Shown here: piece after piece, positions 37,880-47,113 of the stretch
Numbering within the stretch: position 1 is the stretch's first letter
How the letters are laid out: the number at the start of each line of letters is the position of its first letter
Origin: 66-474 sp035249175
GTDB taxonomy: Bacteria > Pseudomonadota > Gammaproteobacteria > Xanthomonadales > Rhodanobacteraceae
DNA length: 64,000 nt
Assembly (NCBI GenBank): GCA_035249175.1
Contig: DATFGT010000015.1
Span: 1 to 64,000 of the forward strand
Direction: 5' to 3'
Notes under the pieces: model-generated
Seen by the model: the letters and a program-made list of their open reading frames with translations, nothing else
Database searches by the model: none
Told to the model about the DNA's origin: nothing
Position numbers and translations under genes: made by a program

Positions 37880-37954
37880 GGGCGCTTAGCTCAGCGGTAG
37901 AGCGTCTCCTTTACACGGAGAGGGTCGGGGGTTCGATCCCCTCAGCGCCCACCA
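37880..37954 (+). tRNA. tRNA-Val (anticodon TAC)
   Basis: A cloverleaf is readable: acceptor GGGCGCT (37880-37886) pairs with AGCGCCC (37944-37950). The D-loop is TAGCTCAGCGGTAGAGC, the anticodon stem CTCC/GGAG encloses the loop TTTACAC with anticodon TAC, and the T-arm is GTCGGGGGTTCGATCCCCTC. CCA is encoded at 37952-37954. It reads GUA and, with wobble, other valine codons. Confidence 0.95.
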
Positions 37955-38026
37955 TTCCCGGGCCGCGCAGGCGTGCCGCTTGCCTTACAATACCCGGCTG
38001 ATTTGGCCATCGTCACGGCGGAAACC

Positions 38027-39949
38027 ATGCTGCAAGCCATTCGCAACCTGTTCAAAAGCTGGATCGTCATCGCGATATTCGGCGTGCTGGTGGTCGTCGC
38101 GTTCCTGTTCTTCGGCATCGAGGGCTACTTCAGCCAAAGCAACGCGACCTGGGTGGCCAAGGTCGACGGTCACGAAATCTCGCAGCAGGATTTCAACGCC
38201 GCGTTGAACAATGCCCGGCAGCAGCAGTTGAGCCAGCCCGGCAACACGATGGATCCGGCCGATTTCGAAAAGTCGGCTTTCAAGGAGGAAGTGCTGAAGC
38301 GCGTGATCAATCGCCAATTGCTGATCAATGCGAATGAAAAGTACGGCATCCAGGTGCCCGATGCGGTGGTGCGAGACCAGATCGCTTCGTATCCGATCTT
38401 CCAGGTGAACGGCAAGTTCGATTCGTCCACGTATCTCGCGTGGCTGGCGCAGCAGGGCAAGACCGCGCAGCAGTTCCAGGACGAGATTCGTTCTGATCTG
38501 GCGACCCAGCAGGTGCCACAGGCCATCGTCGCCACTGCGTTCAGCACCAAGGCGGAAGCCGAAGCCTTCCTGCGCCTGCAGTTGCAGGAGCGTGATTTCA
38601 GCTACGTGGAGTTGCCGCCCCCGCCGCTGACCGCCGCCGAGCAGCAGGTCACCGACGCGCAGATCGCGGATTATTACAAGCAGCACCGATCAGATTTCAT
38701 GACGCCGGAAGAAGTGTCGGTGAGCTACATCGATCTCGACGCGGCCACCATGAAGAGCACGCCGGACCTGAGTGACAAGGCGCTACAGGCGCGCTATGAC
38801 AAGGAGAAGGCGCGGTTCGTGAGTCCGCCGCAGTGGGAGGTTTCACACATCCTGATCAAGCTGCCGGCCAAGCCCACCGACGCCGACAAGCAGGCGGCGC
38901 TGGCCAAGGCGCAGAAGGTCGACGCGCTGGCCAAGGCGTCCGGTGCCGACTTCGCGAAGCTGGCCGAAGAATATTCGGACGACCTGGGTTCCAAGCGCCA
39001 GGGCGGCGACCTCGGTTGGTTGTCGAAGGGCGATGCCGGCCCCGAGTTCCAGGCCGCGTTGGACAAGCTGAAGAAGGGCGAGGTTTCCGATCCGGTGTTG
39101 ACCTCGGACGGCTACCACATCATCGACCTGCGCGACGTGCGCGAGGGCCACGCCGAAACCTTTGCGCAGGTGCGCGATCAATTGGTGCAGGAAGCCACCA
39201 AGGACGCGCGGCAGGACAATTATCGCGATGTCGGCAACAAGCTGACCGACATGATCTACAACGATCCGACTTCGCTGAAGCCGGCGGCGGAAAAACTCGG
39301 GTTGACGATCCAGACTACGCCGCTGTTCGGGCGCGAAGGTGCGAAGACGGGGTTGGCCGCCGATCCCAAGGTGGTGAAAGCTGCATTCTCGGATCTCGTG
39401 CTGGCGCAGGGCAATACGTCCGACCCGATCGATCTCGGCAATGACCACATGGTCGTGATCCACGTCTCCAAGCACGTCCCGGCGGCCACCAAGCCGCTGG
39501 CCGAAGTGAGCGACCAGATCAAGCAGGCCCTCGTCCAGCAACGCGTGGACGCCTCGGCCAAGAGCCTTGCGGACGCGGCGTTCGCCAAGCTGCAGGAGGG
39601 TGCCAAACTGGATGCGCTGGCGCAGGCGGCCGGCCAGACGGTGCAGCAGAAAACCGGCGTGCTGCGCAACGCCGCCGATCTGGACCCCGATCTCCTGAAG
39701 GCTGTGTTCGAAATGGCGCAACCGGCCAAGGGTTCCGACACGCGTGCGTTGGTGCCGATGGAGAAAGGGCGCTTTGCGCTTGTGGTGCTGAGTGCGGTCA
39801 GGCCCGGCGATTCATCCAAGGTGCCGGCGGAAGCGCAGGGTTTCCTGCGGGAACAGATGGCGCGCGTTTACGGCGAGGCGGACATCGAGGCGTTCCTCGA
39901 CGTGCTGCGCAGCGGCGCCAAGATCGAAACGGCACCGCAACGTCTTTGA
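38027..39949 (+). CDS. ppiD: Periplasmic folding chaperone PpiD (SurA-N and parvulin domains)
   Basis: A 640-residue inner-membrane-anchored chaperone. The start MLQAIRNLFKSW is the family N-terminus and is followed by one transmembrane helix (IVIAIFGVLVVVAFLFFGIE). A SurA_N-like segment (VDGHEISQQDFNAALNNARQ) and a parvulin domain follow, with WEVSHILIKLP, LAEEYSDDLGSKRQGGDLGW and SDGYHIIDL. It helps secreted proteins leave the SecYEG translocon. It is the last gene of the lon-hupB-tRNA-ppiD segment. Confidence 0.94.
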   Translation: MLQAIRNLFKSWIVIAIFGVLVVVAFLFFGIEGYFSQSNATWVAKVDGHEISQQDFNAALNNARQQQLSQPGNTMDPADFEKSAFKEEVLKRVINRQLLINANEKYGIQVPDAVVRDQIASYPIFQVNGKFDSSTYLAWLAQQGKTAQQFQDEIRSDLATQQVPQAIVATAFSTKAEAEAFLRLQLQERDFSYVELPPPPLTAAEQQVTDAQIADYYKQHRSDFMTPEEVSVSYIDLDAATMKSTPDLSDKALQARYDKEKARFVSPPQWEVSHILIKLPAKPTDADKQAALAKAQKVDALAKASGADFAKLAEEYSDDLGSKRQGGDLGWLSKGDAGPEFQAALDKLKKGEVSDPVLTSDGYHIIDLRDVREGHAETFAQVRDQLVQEATKDARQDNYRDVGNKLTDMIYNDPTSLKPAAEKLGLTIQTTPLFGREGAKTGLAADPKVVKAAFSDLVLAQGNTSDPIDLGNDHMVVIHVSKHVPAATKPLAEVSDQIKQALVQQRVDASAKSLADAAFAKLQEGAKLDALAQAAGQTVQQKTGVLRNAADLDPDLLKAVFEMAQPAKGSDTRALVPMEKGRFALVVLSAVRPGDSSKVPAEAQGFLREQMARVYGEADIEAFLDVLRSGAKIETAPQRL

Positions 39950-39953
39950 TGAT

Positions 39954-40001
39954 CGAACGCTTGCCCGGACAGTCATGCGACTGTTCCGGGGCAAGCGTTC
40001 G
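39954..40001. terminator. Long bidirectional-type hairpin after ppiD
   Basis: CGAACGCTTGCCC (39954-39966) pairs perfectly with GGGCAAGCGTTCG (39989-40001). The stem continues inward through GGACAGTC/GACTGTTCC with one bulge, giving a stem of about 21 pairs around ATGC. It separates ppiD from a minus-strand gene, and no T-run flanks it. Confidence 0.6.
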
Positions 40002-40051
40002 AGAGTTCACATCGTTCGTGGTGCGGGGCCGAACGTTGCACGGTCCCGTCT

Positions 40052-40288
40052 TCAGAGGTACGTCACCACGACCACGGTACGCTCGGCGTCGCTATCCATG
40101 GGCCGGGTGCTGACCACGCGCGGAGGATCATCGAACCTGCCGGTCCGGGCGGTGATCCGCTCGGCGGAGGTTTCGGACGGGTGCTCGATGACCGGCACGC
40201 TTGCGGCGGTGGGCGTTGCGACGGAGCCGGCGAACGTGATCTGTCCACCCGCGACCGCAAAAGCAATCAGAAACGGCAGGGTTGCCAT
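40052..40288 (-). CDS. Small exported hypothetical protein
   Basis: A 78-residue protein with a short signal-like N-terminus (MATLPFLIAFAVAGGQITFA). The mature part contains VPVIEHPSETSAERITARTG and ends RTVVVVTYL. A strong purine stretch (AGGAGGGAAAGAGG) precedes the ATG. GGQITFAGSVATPT resembles the start of fimbrial-adhesin-like domains, but the protein is too short for one. The surrounding gap 40289-40557 shows nothing further. Confidence 0.5.
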   Translation of the reverse strand: MATLPFLIAFAVAGGQITFAGSVATPTAASVPVIEHPSETSAERITARTGRFDDPPRVVSTRPMDSDAERTVVVVTYL

Positions 40289-40557
40289 TTGCCTCTTTCC
40301 CTCCTTGGGATCGACAATGGTTCCCTCTCACACACGCACTTTTTACAGTGCGCACCTCGTTGGCGTCGGGACTCCCGTCACAGTTCGTCTGGCCTGCAAC
40401 CTTTCTTCACATTTTGAACCCCGTCGCTCGCCACGGGCGGCTGCGATCGCGACGGGTGTGGGCCCGCGAATGTGCAACGCATCGCCCGCTCGCATCGTGG
40501 CGATCAGACGGCTGCTCTACCGCACGCAATTGACACCGCGGGTGCTTGGGCTGCGTG

Positions 40558-41298
40558 TCACCAGCCCATGTAATGCCCACCGTTGATCGCGAGGTTCGCG
40601 CCGGTGATCCACGCAGCCTTGTCGTCGAGAAAGAACGCGACGGCGTAGGCGATCTCGTCCGGCTCGCCCAAGCGTCCCAGCGGAATCTGCGCCACGATCT
40701 TGGCGCGCACGTCCTCGGGAACGGCCATCACCATGTCGGTGCCGATGTAGCCGGGTGAAACCGTATTGACCGTGATGCCGAACTTGGCGTTTTCCTGCGC
40801 CAGCGAAATGGTGAAGCCGTGCATGCCGGCTTTCGACGCAGCGTAGTTGGCCTGACCATACTGGCCCTTCTGGCCATTGATCGAACTGATCTGCACGATC
40901 CGTCCCCACTTGCGCGACCGCATGCCCTCGATCACCTGCCGCGTCACGTTGAAGCACGCGTTCAAGTTGGTGTTCACCACGTCGATCCACTGCTGGTACG
41001 TCATCTTGTGGAAGGTGGTGTCACGCGTGATGCCAGCGTTGTTGACCAGAATGTCGACGGGCCCGAGCTTGTCCTCGATGATCTTCACCATCTGTTCGCA
41101 CGATTGCGGTTCCGAAACGTCACCCTTCACCGTGAACACGTCGATGCCCTCGCCAGCCAGATTGTCGCGCCAGGCTTGGGTCTTTTCCTCGTTGCGATAA
41201 TTGGTCGCCACCTTGTGTCCCATCCTCGCCAGCCGATGGACGATCGCTGTACCGATCCCACCGGTACCCCCCGTTACCAGTGCCACGCGTGTGCTCAT
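40558..41298 (-). CDS. phaB: Acetoacetyl-CoA reductase (SDR family)
   Basis: A 246-residue NADPH-dependent short-chain dehydrogenase. The nucleotide loop is ALVTGGTGGIGTAIVHRLAR, the structural motif is DILVNNAGITRD, the catalytic Ser is in VQISSINGQKGQYGQANYAA and YxxxK lies in NYAASKAG. SSINGQKGQ(F/Y)GQ and AMVPEDV-type sequence near PGYIGTDMVMAVPEDV match PhaB of polyhydroxybutyrate synthesis. No phaA or phaC is adjacent. Confidence 0.9.
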   Translation of the reverse strand: MSTRVALVTGGTGGIGTAIVHRLARMGHKVATNYRNEEKTQAWRDNLAGEGIDVFTVKGDVSEPQSCEQMVKIIEDKLGPVDILVNNAGITRDTTFHKMTYQQWIDVVNTNLNACFNVTRQVIEGMRSRKWGRIVQISSINGQKGQYGQANYAASKAGMHGFTISLAQENAKFGITVNTVSPGYIGTDMVMAVPEDVRAKIVAQIPLGRLGEPDEIAYAVAFFLDDKAAWITGANLAINGGHYMGW

Positions 41299-41395
41299 GA
41301 CGGCTCCTTTCGGGTGATGGTGCGGCCATCCTAGCGCTTTGCCGCTTGCGTCGGCAGCCTTCGCAAGCTGCTACGTTACTCGTTACGTCCATGTG

Positions 41396-41480
41396 GCTCG
41401 CCCTTCGGGCGACCCGGCCGTCCTTGGCGCTCGCCCTTCGGGCGACTCGGCCATCCTTGGCGCTCGCTCTTCGGGTCGCC
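41396..41480. repeat. 33-bp tandem repeat (about 2.5 copies)
   Basis: Units start at 41396, 41429 and 41462. Each begins GCTCGCCCTTCGGGCGAC (the third with two changes and cut short), and each contains the hairpin TCGCCC-TTC-GGGCGA. Two full units differ at only two positions. It lies in the gap between phaB and gluQ, upstream of phaB and downstream of gluQ. Confidence 0.8.
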
Positions 41481-41559
41481 TGCGGTGTTCAAACCGGCAG
41501 TCCTGCCGATTTAGTCGCGGACTTGCGCGGAAGTGTTCGATGCAGGGTTGGCGCCAGAG

Positions 41560-42432
41560 TTACGGCAAATCAACACCGCGCCGCGTGGTGATGCCGCGCA
41601 CTGCGGCAAGGTCGAACCGTTGCGCGGCGACGTGCAACAGGGTCCGAACATCCGACATTTCCGGCACGCGCTGGCCGAGGAAACGGAGCGCACGCGCAAG
41701 CGTCGCGCGCGGTGCTCGCGTGTCCACCGGCGGCGCATCGTTGGATTTGGACAGCTTGCGGCCGCCCACATCCACGGCCAGCGGCAGGTGCACGTACGCC
41801 GGTGTGGGCAGGCCGAGCAGACGCTGCAGCAGGATCTGGCGCGGCGTGGAATCCAGCAGGTCGCAACCGCGCACCACTTCGGTAATGCGCTGGGATGCAT
41901 CATCGACCGCGCAAGCGAGCTGATAGCTCCACAGCCCGTCGGCGCGCTTCAACACGAAATCGCCGACCGCTTCGCGCACGTTCTGCGCCTGCGGGCCCTG
42001 CAACCCATCCTCGAACGCGATCTCCCGATCGGGTACGCGCAATCTCCACGCGGGTTCCCGGTCGCCGCGGGACGCGCTGATGCAGCGACCGTCGCGATGC
42101 ACCGCGCCACCGATTTCCAAGTCGGTGCGGCTGCACCAGCATGGGAAGGCGTGGCCGTCCGCACGCAAGACTTGCAGCGCGTCCGCATACGCTTCGCCAT
42201 GCCGTGACTGGAACAATGGTGGTTCGTCCGCGATCAGCCCCAGTTGTTCCAGCGCGGCGAGGATCGCGTGCGTCGAGCCCGCGACTTCGCGCGGCGGGTC
42301 GATGTCCTCGACGCGCAGCAGCCACTGGCCCTGTTGTTGCCGCGCGCGCAGCCATCCCGCCAGCGCCGCGACCAGAGATCCAAAGTGCAATTCGCCGGTC
42401 GGCGAGGGCGCGAAGCGTCCATGATAAATCAC
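41560..42432 (-). CDS. gluQ: Glutamyl-Q tRNA(Asp) synthetase
   Basis: A 290-residue truncated glutamyl-tRNA synthetase paralogue that glutamylates queuosine in tRNA-Asp. The HIGH-like motif lies in GRFAPSPTGELHFGSLVAAL and the KMSKS-like motif is KLSKSN. The anticodon-binding domain is absent, as in the family. The start is GTG 42432, directly after AAGGAGG. Two cysteines remain in FPCWCSRTD plus one in GRCI, consistent with the zinc site. folE2 of this window could feed queuosine synthesis (inference). Confidence 0.93.
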   Translation of the reverse strand: MIYHGRFAPSPTGELHFGSLVAALAGWLRARQQQGQWLLRVEDIDPPREVAGSTHAILAALEQLGLIADEPPLFQSRHGEAYADALQVLRADGHAFPCWCSRTDLEIGGAVHRDGRCISASRGDREPAWRLRVPDREIAFEDGLQGPQAQNVREAVGDFVLKRADGLWSYQLACAVDDASQRITEVVRGCDLLDSTPRQILLQRLLGLPTPAYVHLPLAVDVGGRKLSKSNDAPPVDTRAPRATLARALRFLGQRVPEMSDVRTLLHVAAQRFDLAAVRGITTRRGVDLP

Positions 42433-42552
42433 ACGGCCTCCTTGGACTCCCGGTGCGCGGCGGCTAGTATGCGGCAGACGCGTCCGGTGCCGCCCGGCGC
42501 GCGCGGGCCGCGCGCTGCCGCGTGGTGGGGAATTCACCTACGGGATTTGTCC

Positions 42553-44619
42553 ATGAATGCAGTCAGCGGAATGCCCAAGCGCCGTGAATTGACGATCCGG
42601 GGCGTCATCATCGGCATCGTCATCACGATCGTGTTCACCGCCGCCAATGTCTACTTCGGATTGAAGGCGGGTCTGACCTTTTCGACATCGATCCCGGCCG
42701 CGGTGATCTCGATGGCGATCCTGAAGGCAATGCGCGATGCCACCATCCAGGAAAACAACATCGTGCAGACGGTCGCCTCGGCCGCAGGTACGTTGTCGTC
42801 GATCATCTTCGTGTTGCCGGGCCTCATCATCGTCGGCTACTGGAGCGGATTTCCATTCTGGATCTCGGCGGGCATCTGCGCGACCGGGGGCATCCTGGGT
42901 GTGATGTACACCATCCCGCTGCGGCGCGCGCTGGTGACCGACTCGGATCTGCCCTATCCCGAAGGCGTCGCCTGCGCCGAGGTGCTGAAGGTCGGCAGCG
43001 GTTCCGCCGAGCAGATCGGCCGCATGGCCGAGGTGGAGTCGGTGCCCGCCGCGGGCGGCGCGCGTCGAACCACCAGCGCGCCCGATCCCGCCGCGGCAGC
43101 AGAGTCCAGCGGTGCGGGCCTCAAGGCGGTGCTGTGGGGTGCGATCGTGTCGGCGATCTTCTACATCATCGTGCAGACCAAGGTGTTTGCCGCCGCAGTC
43201 ACCGACTATTTCCGTGTCGGCGGAGATCGTGCCGGTGCGACCGGTTTCGACTTCGGCCTGTCGTTCGCGCTGTTCGCGATCGGGCATCTTGTGGGACTCT
43301 GGGTGGGCGTGGCGATGTTGGTCGGCGCCGCGATCGGTTGGGTGTGGGCGGTGCCGTACTTCACGCATCTGCACTGGACGGCAGGCGCGGCGGCTGATAT
43401 CGCCCAGGCTGGCTGGAGCCACTACGTGCGCTTCATCGGCGCCGGCGCGATCGGCGTGGCCGCGATCTGGACCTTGGCGAAGCTGGTGAAACCGCTGGCC
43501 GGCGGACTCGCCGGGGCCTTCCGCGCGTCGCGTGCGCGAAAAGCCGGCACCCTGAACGAGTTGCCGCGCACCGAACATGACATGCCGATCGGCATGGTCG
43601 GCGTGATCTCGGTGATCTGCTTCATCCCGATCGCGTACCTGCTTTGGCACTTCGCGGTGAACAACGGACTCGGTGCCGCGACCTGGGTGCTGGTGATCGG
43701 CGGCGTGGTGTTCGTGGTGCTGTTGAGTTTCCTGGTGTCTGCCGTGTGCGGCTACATGGCCGGGCTGATCGGATCCTCCAACAGCCCGCTCTCGGGCGTC
43801 GGCATCCTGGTGGTGGTAATCGCCGCCTTGCTGCTGGTGGTGGGCGTGAAACCGTTTCTGCCTCCGGGCGCCGACAAGGCACTGGTCGGCTTCGCACTGT
43901 TCATTACCGCGATCGTGTTCGCGGTGGCGTCAATCGCCAACAACAACCTGCAGGACCTGAAAACCGGCCAACTGGTGGACGCCACGCCGTCGCTGCAACA
44001 GTGGGCGCTGGTGATCGGCGTGCTGGCCGGCGCGGTGGTGATCCCGCCTGTGCTGGATCTTTTGCAAAACACTTATGGCTTTCTCGGCGCACCGGGCGCC
44101 AATCCCGCGCACGCGCTGCCCGCGCCGCAAGCCGGCCTGATTTCGGCCTTGGCCAAGGGCGTGATCACCGGCGACGTGCCGTGGGACATGATCGGTCTCG
44201 GAGCCGGGATCGGCGTCGCGATCATCATCCTCGATGAATTGCTGGCATTGTCGAAAAAAGGTCCGCGCTTGCCGCCGCTGGCGGTGGGCCTGGGCATTTA
44301 CCTGCCCACCTCGACCACGTTGATGGTCGTGGTAGGGGCGCTGGTGGGCGCGTGGTTCGACCGCCGCGCCGAGCGCCGCCCCGGAACCGAGGTGACCAAG
44401 CAACTGGGCGTGCTGCTGGCGTCGGGTCTGATCGTGGGCGAAAGCCTGCTGGCGGTGATCTTCGCCGGCGTCGTGGGCTTGAGCGGCAAGCAGAATCCGA
44501 TCGCGTTGGTGGGCGACAGCTTTGCAACGCCCTCGATTGCGATCGGTGGCGTGGTGTTCGCGCTTACGGTGATCGTCCTGTACAGATGGATCATCGGGAT
44601 GGGCCGCGCCACGGCTTGA
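42553..44619 (+). CDS. OPT-family oligopeptide transporter
   Basis: A 688-residue polytopic membrane protein. RELTIRGVIIGIVITIVFTA followed by ANVYFGLKAGLTFSTSIPAA is the signature start of bacterial OPT transporters. NNIVQTVASAAGTLSSIIFV and TDSDLPYPEGVACAEVLKVG follow, with some 14-16 hydrophobic helices after them. A polar, Ala/Gly-rich loop of about 45 residues sits near residues 155-200. The substrate may be peptides or metal chelates; sequence alone does not tell. Confidence 0.92.
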   Translation: MNAVSGMPKRRELTIRGVIIGIVITIVFTAANVYFGLKAGLTFSTSIPAAVISMAILKAMRDATIQENNIVQTVASAAGTLSSIIFVLPGLIIVGYWSGFPFWISAGICATGGILGVMYTIPLRRALVTDSDLPYPEGVACAEVLKVGSGSAEQIGRMAEVESVPAAGGARRTTSAPDPAAAAESSGAGLKAVLWGAIVSAIFYIIVQTKVFAAAVTDYFRVGGDRAGATGFDFGLSFALFAIGHLVGLWVGVAMLVGAAIGWVWAVPYFTHLHWTAGAAADIAQAGWSHYVRFIGAGAIGVAAIWTLAKLVKPLAGGLAGAFRASRARKAGTLNELPRTEHDMPIGMVGVISVICFIPIAYLLWHFAVNNGLGAATWVLVIGGVVFVVLLSFLVSAVCGYMAGLIGSSNSPLSGVGILVVVIAALLLVVGVKPFLPPGADKALVGFALFITAIVFAVASIANNNLQDLKTGQLVDATPSLQQWALVIGVLAGAVVIPPVLDLLQNTYGFLGAPGANPAHALPAPQAGLISALAKGVITGDVPWDMIGLGAGIGVAIIILDELLALSKKGPRLPPLAVGLGIYLPTSTTLMVVVGALVGAWFDRRAERRPGTEVTKQLGVLLASGLIVGESLLAVIFAGVVGLSGKQNPIALVGDSFATPSIAIGGVVFALTVIVLYRWIIGMGRATA

Positions 44620-44676
44620 GAAACCGCCGTCGCGTCACCAGTTTGGGCTGAATTGGCCTGGTTGCGTCGACGCCTT

Positions 44677-44800
44677 CGTCATTCCGGGGCCGCCCGCGTC
44701 GCGGACGGAACCCGGAACCCAGCGCCATTGCTGCGACCGGAAAAGTCACTGGGTTCCGGGTTCCATCACCAATGCGGCCGGTGATGGCCCCGGGATGACG
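44677..44800. repeat. MITE-like nested palindromic element, copy 2
   Basis: A 124-base unit with 15-base terminal inverted repeats CGTCATTCCGGGGCC / GGCCCCGGGATGACG (one mismatch). An inner perfect pair GGAACCCGGAACCCAG / CTGGGTTCCGGGTTCC and a third hairpin CATCAC/GTGATG are also present. It lies 43 bases before htpG. Its termini match the element at 26398-26478. Confidence 0.75.
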
Positions 44801-44843
44801 AACATGTTTTGTTTTGCTGATCTGCTGATATGGAAAAGTTGTC

Positions 44844-46712
44844 ATGACGACTACTGCTGAAACCCGCCCGTTCGAAGCCGAAGTCGCACAGGTCCTGCGC
44901 CTCGTCACGCATTCGCTTTATTCGCACAGGGAAATCTTCCTGCGCGAACTGGTTTCCAACGCCTCCGATGCCTGCGACAAGCTGCGCTTCGAAGCGATCG
45001 GCAAACCCGAACTGCTGGACGGCGACGGCGAGCTGCATATCGACATCGAGTACGACAAGGATGCGAAGACGCTCACCGTGCGTGACAACGGCATCGGCAT
45101 GAGCCGCGATGAAGTGGTGGCGAATCTGGGCTCGATCGCGAGTTCCGGCACGCGGCGGTTCCTCGAATCGCTGAGCGGCGAGCAGCAGGCCGACGCGCGC
45201 CTGATTGGACAGTTCGGCGTGGGCTTTTATTCCGCGTTCGTGGTGGCGGACAAGGTGACGGTGCTGAGTCGTCGCGCTGGCGCCGATGCGAAAGATGGCG
45301 TGCGTTGGGAAAGTGACGGCAAGGGCGAATACTCGCTGGCCGCGGAAGAGATCGCCACACGCGGGACATCGGTGATCCTGCACCTGAAGGAAGACGACGC
45401 CGAATTCCTCAATCACTGGAAACTGCGGGATCTGATTCGCAAGTATTCCGACCACGTCGCGTTCCCGATCCGGATGAAGAAGGTCAAGGATGGCAAGTCG
45501 ACCGACGAGTGGGAAACCGTCAATGACGCCTCGGCACTGTGGGCCAAGCCGAAGTCGGAAATCACCGACGACGAATACAAGGCCTTTTACAAGTCGCTCG
45601 GTCACGACTTCAATGATCCGCTCGCGTGGGCGCACAATCGCGTCGAAGGCAGCCAGCGTTTCACCACGCTGCTTTACATCCCCGCGCAGCCGCCATTCGA
45701 TCTCCTCATGGGCGGGCGCGACGAGCGCAAGGGGGTCAAGTTGTACATCAAGCGCGTCTTCATCATGGACGCCGCCGAGGAATTGCTGCCGAACTATCTG
45801 CGTTTCGTGCGCGGGGTGGTGGATGCCGACGACCTGCCGCTCAACGTCAGCCGGGAAATCCTGCAGCACAACCGCCAGATCGAGCGGATCAAGGCATCCT
45901 GCGTCAAGCGCGTGCTGGACCTGATCGAGAAGCTGGCGAAAGACGAGCCCGAGAAGTTCAAGGCATTCCGCACGGCATTCGGCAATACACTGAAGGAAGG
46001 CATCGTCGAGGATCCCTCCAACCGCGAGCGCATCGCCAAGTTGCTGCGATTTGCGTCCACCAAGGGCGAGGGCGCCGAACAGAATGTCTCGCTCGATGAT
46101 TACATCGCGCGCATGCGGCATGGCCAGGATGCGATCTGGTATGTCACCGCCGACAGTTACAAGGCTGCCGCCGGTAGCCCGCAGCTCGAGGCGTTCAAGG
46201 CCAAAGGGATCGAAGTGTTGCTGATGTTCGATCGGGTGGACGAATGGATTCTCGGCCAGTTCAACGAGTATGAAGGCAAGCCGCTGAAGAATGTCGCCAA
46301 GGGTGAGCTGCCGCTCGACGAAACCGACAAGCAGAAGCAGGAAACAGCGGCGAAGGAAGCCGAGCCGCTGGTGAAGAAGTTGAAGGAATTGCTGGGCGAG
46401 CGTGTCGGCGATGTGCGGGTTTCCGCGCGGCTCACCGATTCGCCGTCCTGTCTTGCGCTGTCCGACTACGAACTCGCGCCGCATCTCGCGCGGCTGTTGC
46501 GGGAAGCCGGTCAAGAGGTTCCCGATTCCAAGCCGACGCTGGAAATCAATCCGGCGCACGCGCTGGTGAAGCGCGTCGAGTCGGAACCCGACGAGGCCAA
46601 GGCGGAGGATTTGGCGATGTTGTTGCTGGAGCAGGCCGAGATCACCGCGGGTGCGGCATTGCCCGATCCTGCCGCATTCGTGCAGCGGATGAACCGGCTG
46701 CTGTCGGCCTGA
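44844..46712 (+). CDS. htpG: Chaperone HtpG (Hsp90)
   Basis: A 622-residue Hsp90 homologue. The ATP-binding Bergerat fold is visible in REIFLRELVSNASDACDKLR, TVRDNGIGMSRDEVVANLGS and GQFGVGFYSAFVVADKV. The middle domain has GVVDADDLPLNVSREILQHN. It assists folding of client proteins under stress. The MITE-like repeat lies immediately upstream, possibly between promoter and gene. Its stop shares one base with the hslR start. Confidence 0.97.
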   Translation: MTTTAETRPFEAEVAQVLRLVTHSLYSHREIFLRELVSNASDACDKLRFEAIGKPELLDGDGELHIDIEYDKDAKTLTVRDNGIGMSRDEVVANLGSIASSGTRRFLESLSGEQQADARLIGQFGVGFYSAFVVADKVTVLSRRAGADAKDGVRWESDGKGEYSLAAEEIATRGTSVILHLKEDDAEFLNHWKLRDLIRKYSDHVAFPIRMKKVKDGKSTDEWETVNDASALWAKPKSEITDDEYKAFYKSLGHDFNDPLAWAHNRVEGSQRFTTLLYIPAQPPFDLLMGGRDERKGVKLYIKRVFIMDAAEELLPNYLRFVRGVVDADDLPLNVSREILQHNRQIERIKASCVKRVLDLIEKLAKDEPEKFKAFRTAFGNTLKEGIVEDPSNRERIAKLLRFASTKGEGAEQNVSLDDYIARMRHGQDAIWYVTADSYKAAAGSPQLEAFKAKGIEVLLMFDRVDEWILGQFNEYEGKPLKNVAKGELPLDETDKQKQETAAKEAEPLVKKLKELLGERVGDVRVSARLTDSPSCLALSDYELAPHLARLLREAGQEVPDSKPTLEINPAHALVKRVESEPDEAKAEDLAMLLLEQAEITAGAALPDPAAFVQRMNRLLSA

Positions 46713-47113
46713 TGACCGCAGCCGCGCCCGAGCCTGTACGCATCGACGCCTGGCTGTGGGCGGCGCGCTTCTTCAAGACACGTGCGCTGGCCAAGCAGGC
46801 GGTGGAGCGCGGACGGGTAGAGGTCGCCGGCGCTGCCTGCAAGCCATCGCACGCGGTGAAGCCGGGCGACGTGTTGCGCATCGTGCGCGGCGAGGAAGTC
46901 TTTGAGGTCGAAACGACCGGACTCGCGCACAAGCGCGGCTCGGTTGCGCAGGCACAAACGCTGTACCGCGAATCAGAAATGTCGATCAGGGCGCGTGAAG
47001 CCGCGCGCGAGCAACATCGCGCCGAACGCGCCGGTTACCAGCCGCCGCCGAAGCGGCCCGACAAACGCGCACGGCGGTTGATTCGCGCCTTGGGCGACAT
47101 CGATACGCTCTAG
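46712..47113 (+). CDS. hslR: S4-domain heat-shock protein Hsp15
   Basis: A 133-residue RNA-binding protein: RIDAWLWAARFFKTRALAKQ, then VERGRVEVAGAACKPSHAVK, which is an S4 domain with a basic C-terminal tail (PPPKRPDKRARRLIRALGD). Hsp15 binds 50S subunits carrying stalled peptidyl-tRNA after heat shock. It is co-translated with htpG and overlaps the end of the converging permease gene by four bases. Confidence 0.92.
   Translation: MTAAAPEPVRIDAWLWAARFFKTRALAKQAVERGRVEVAGAACKPSHAVKPGDVLRIVRGEEVFEVETTGLAHKRGSVAQAQTLYRESEMSIRAREAAREQHRAERAGYQPPPKRPDKRARRLIRALGDIDTL

Noticed and set aside
41396..41480. Possible CRISPR array
   Set aside because: The 33-bp units are contiguous with no unique spacers and no cas genes; it is a simple tandem repeat.
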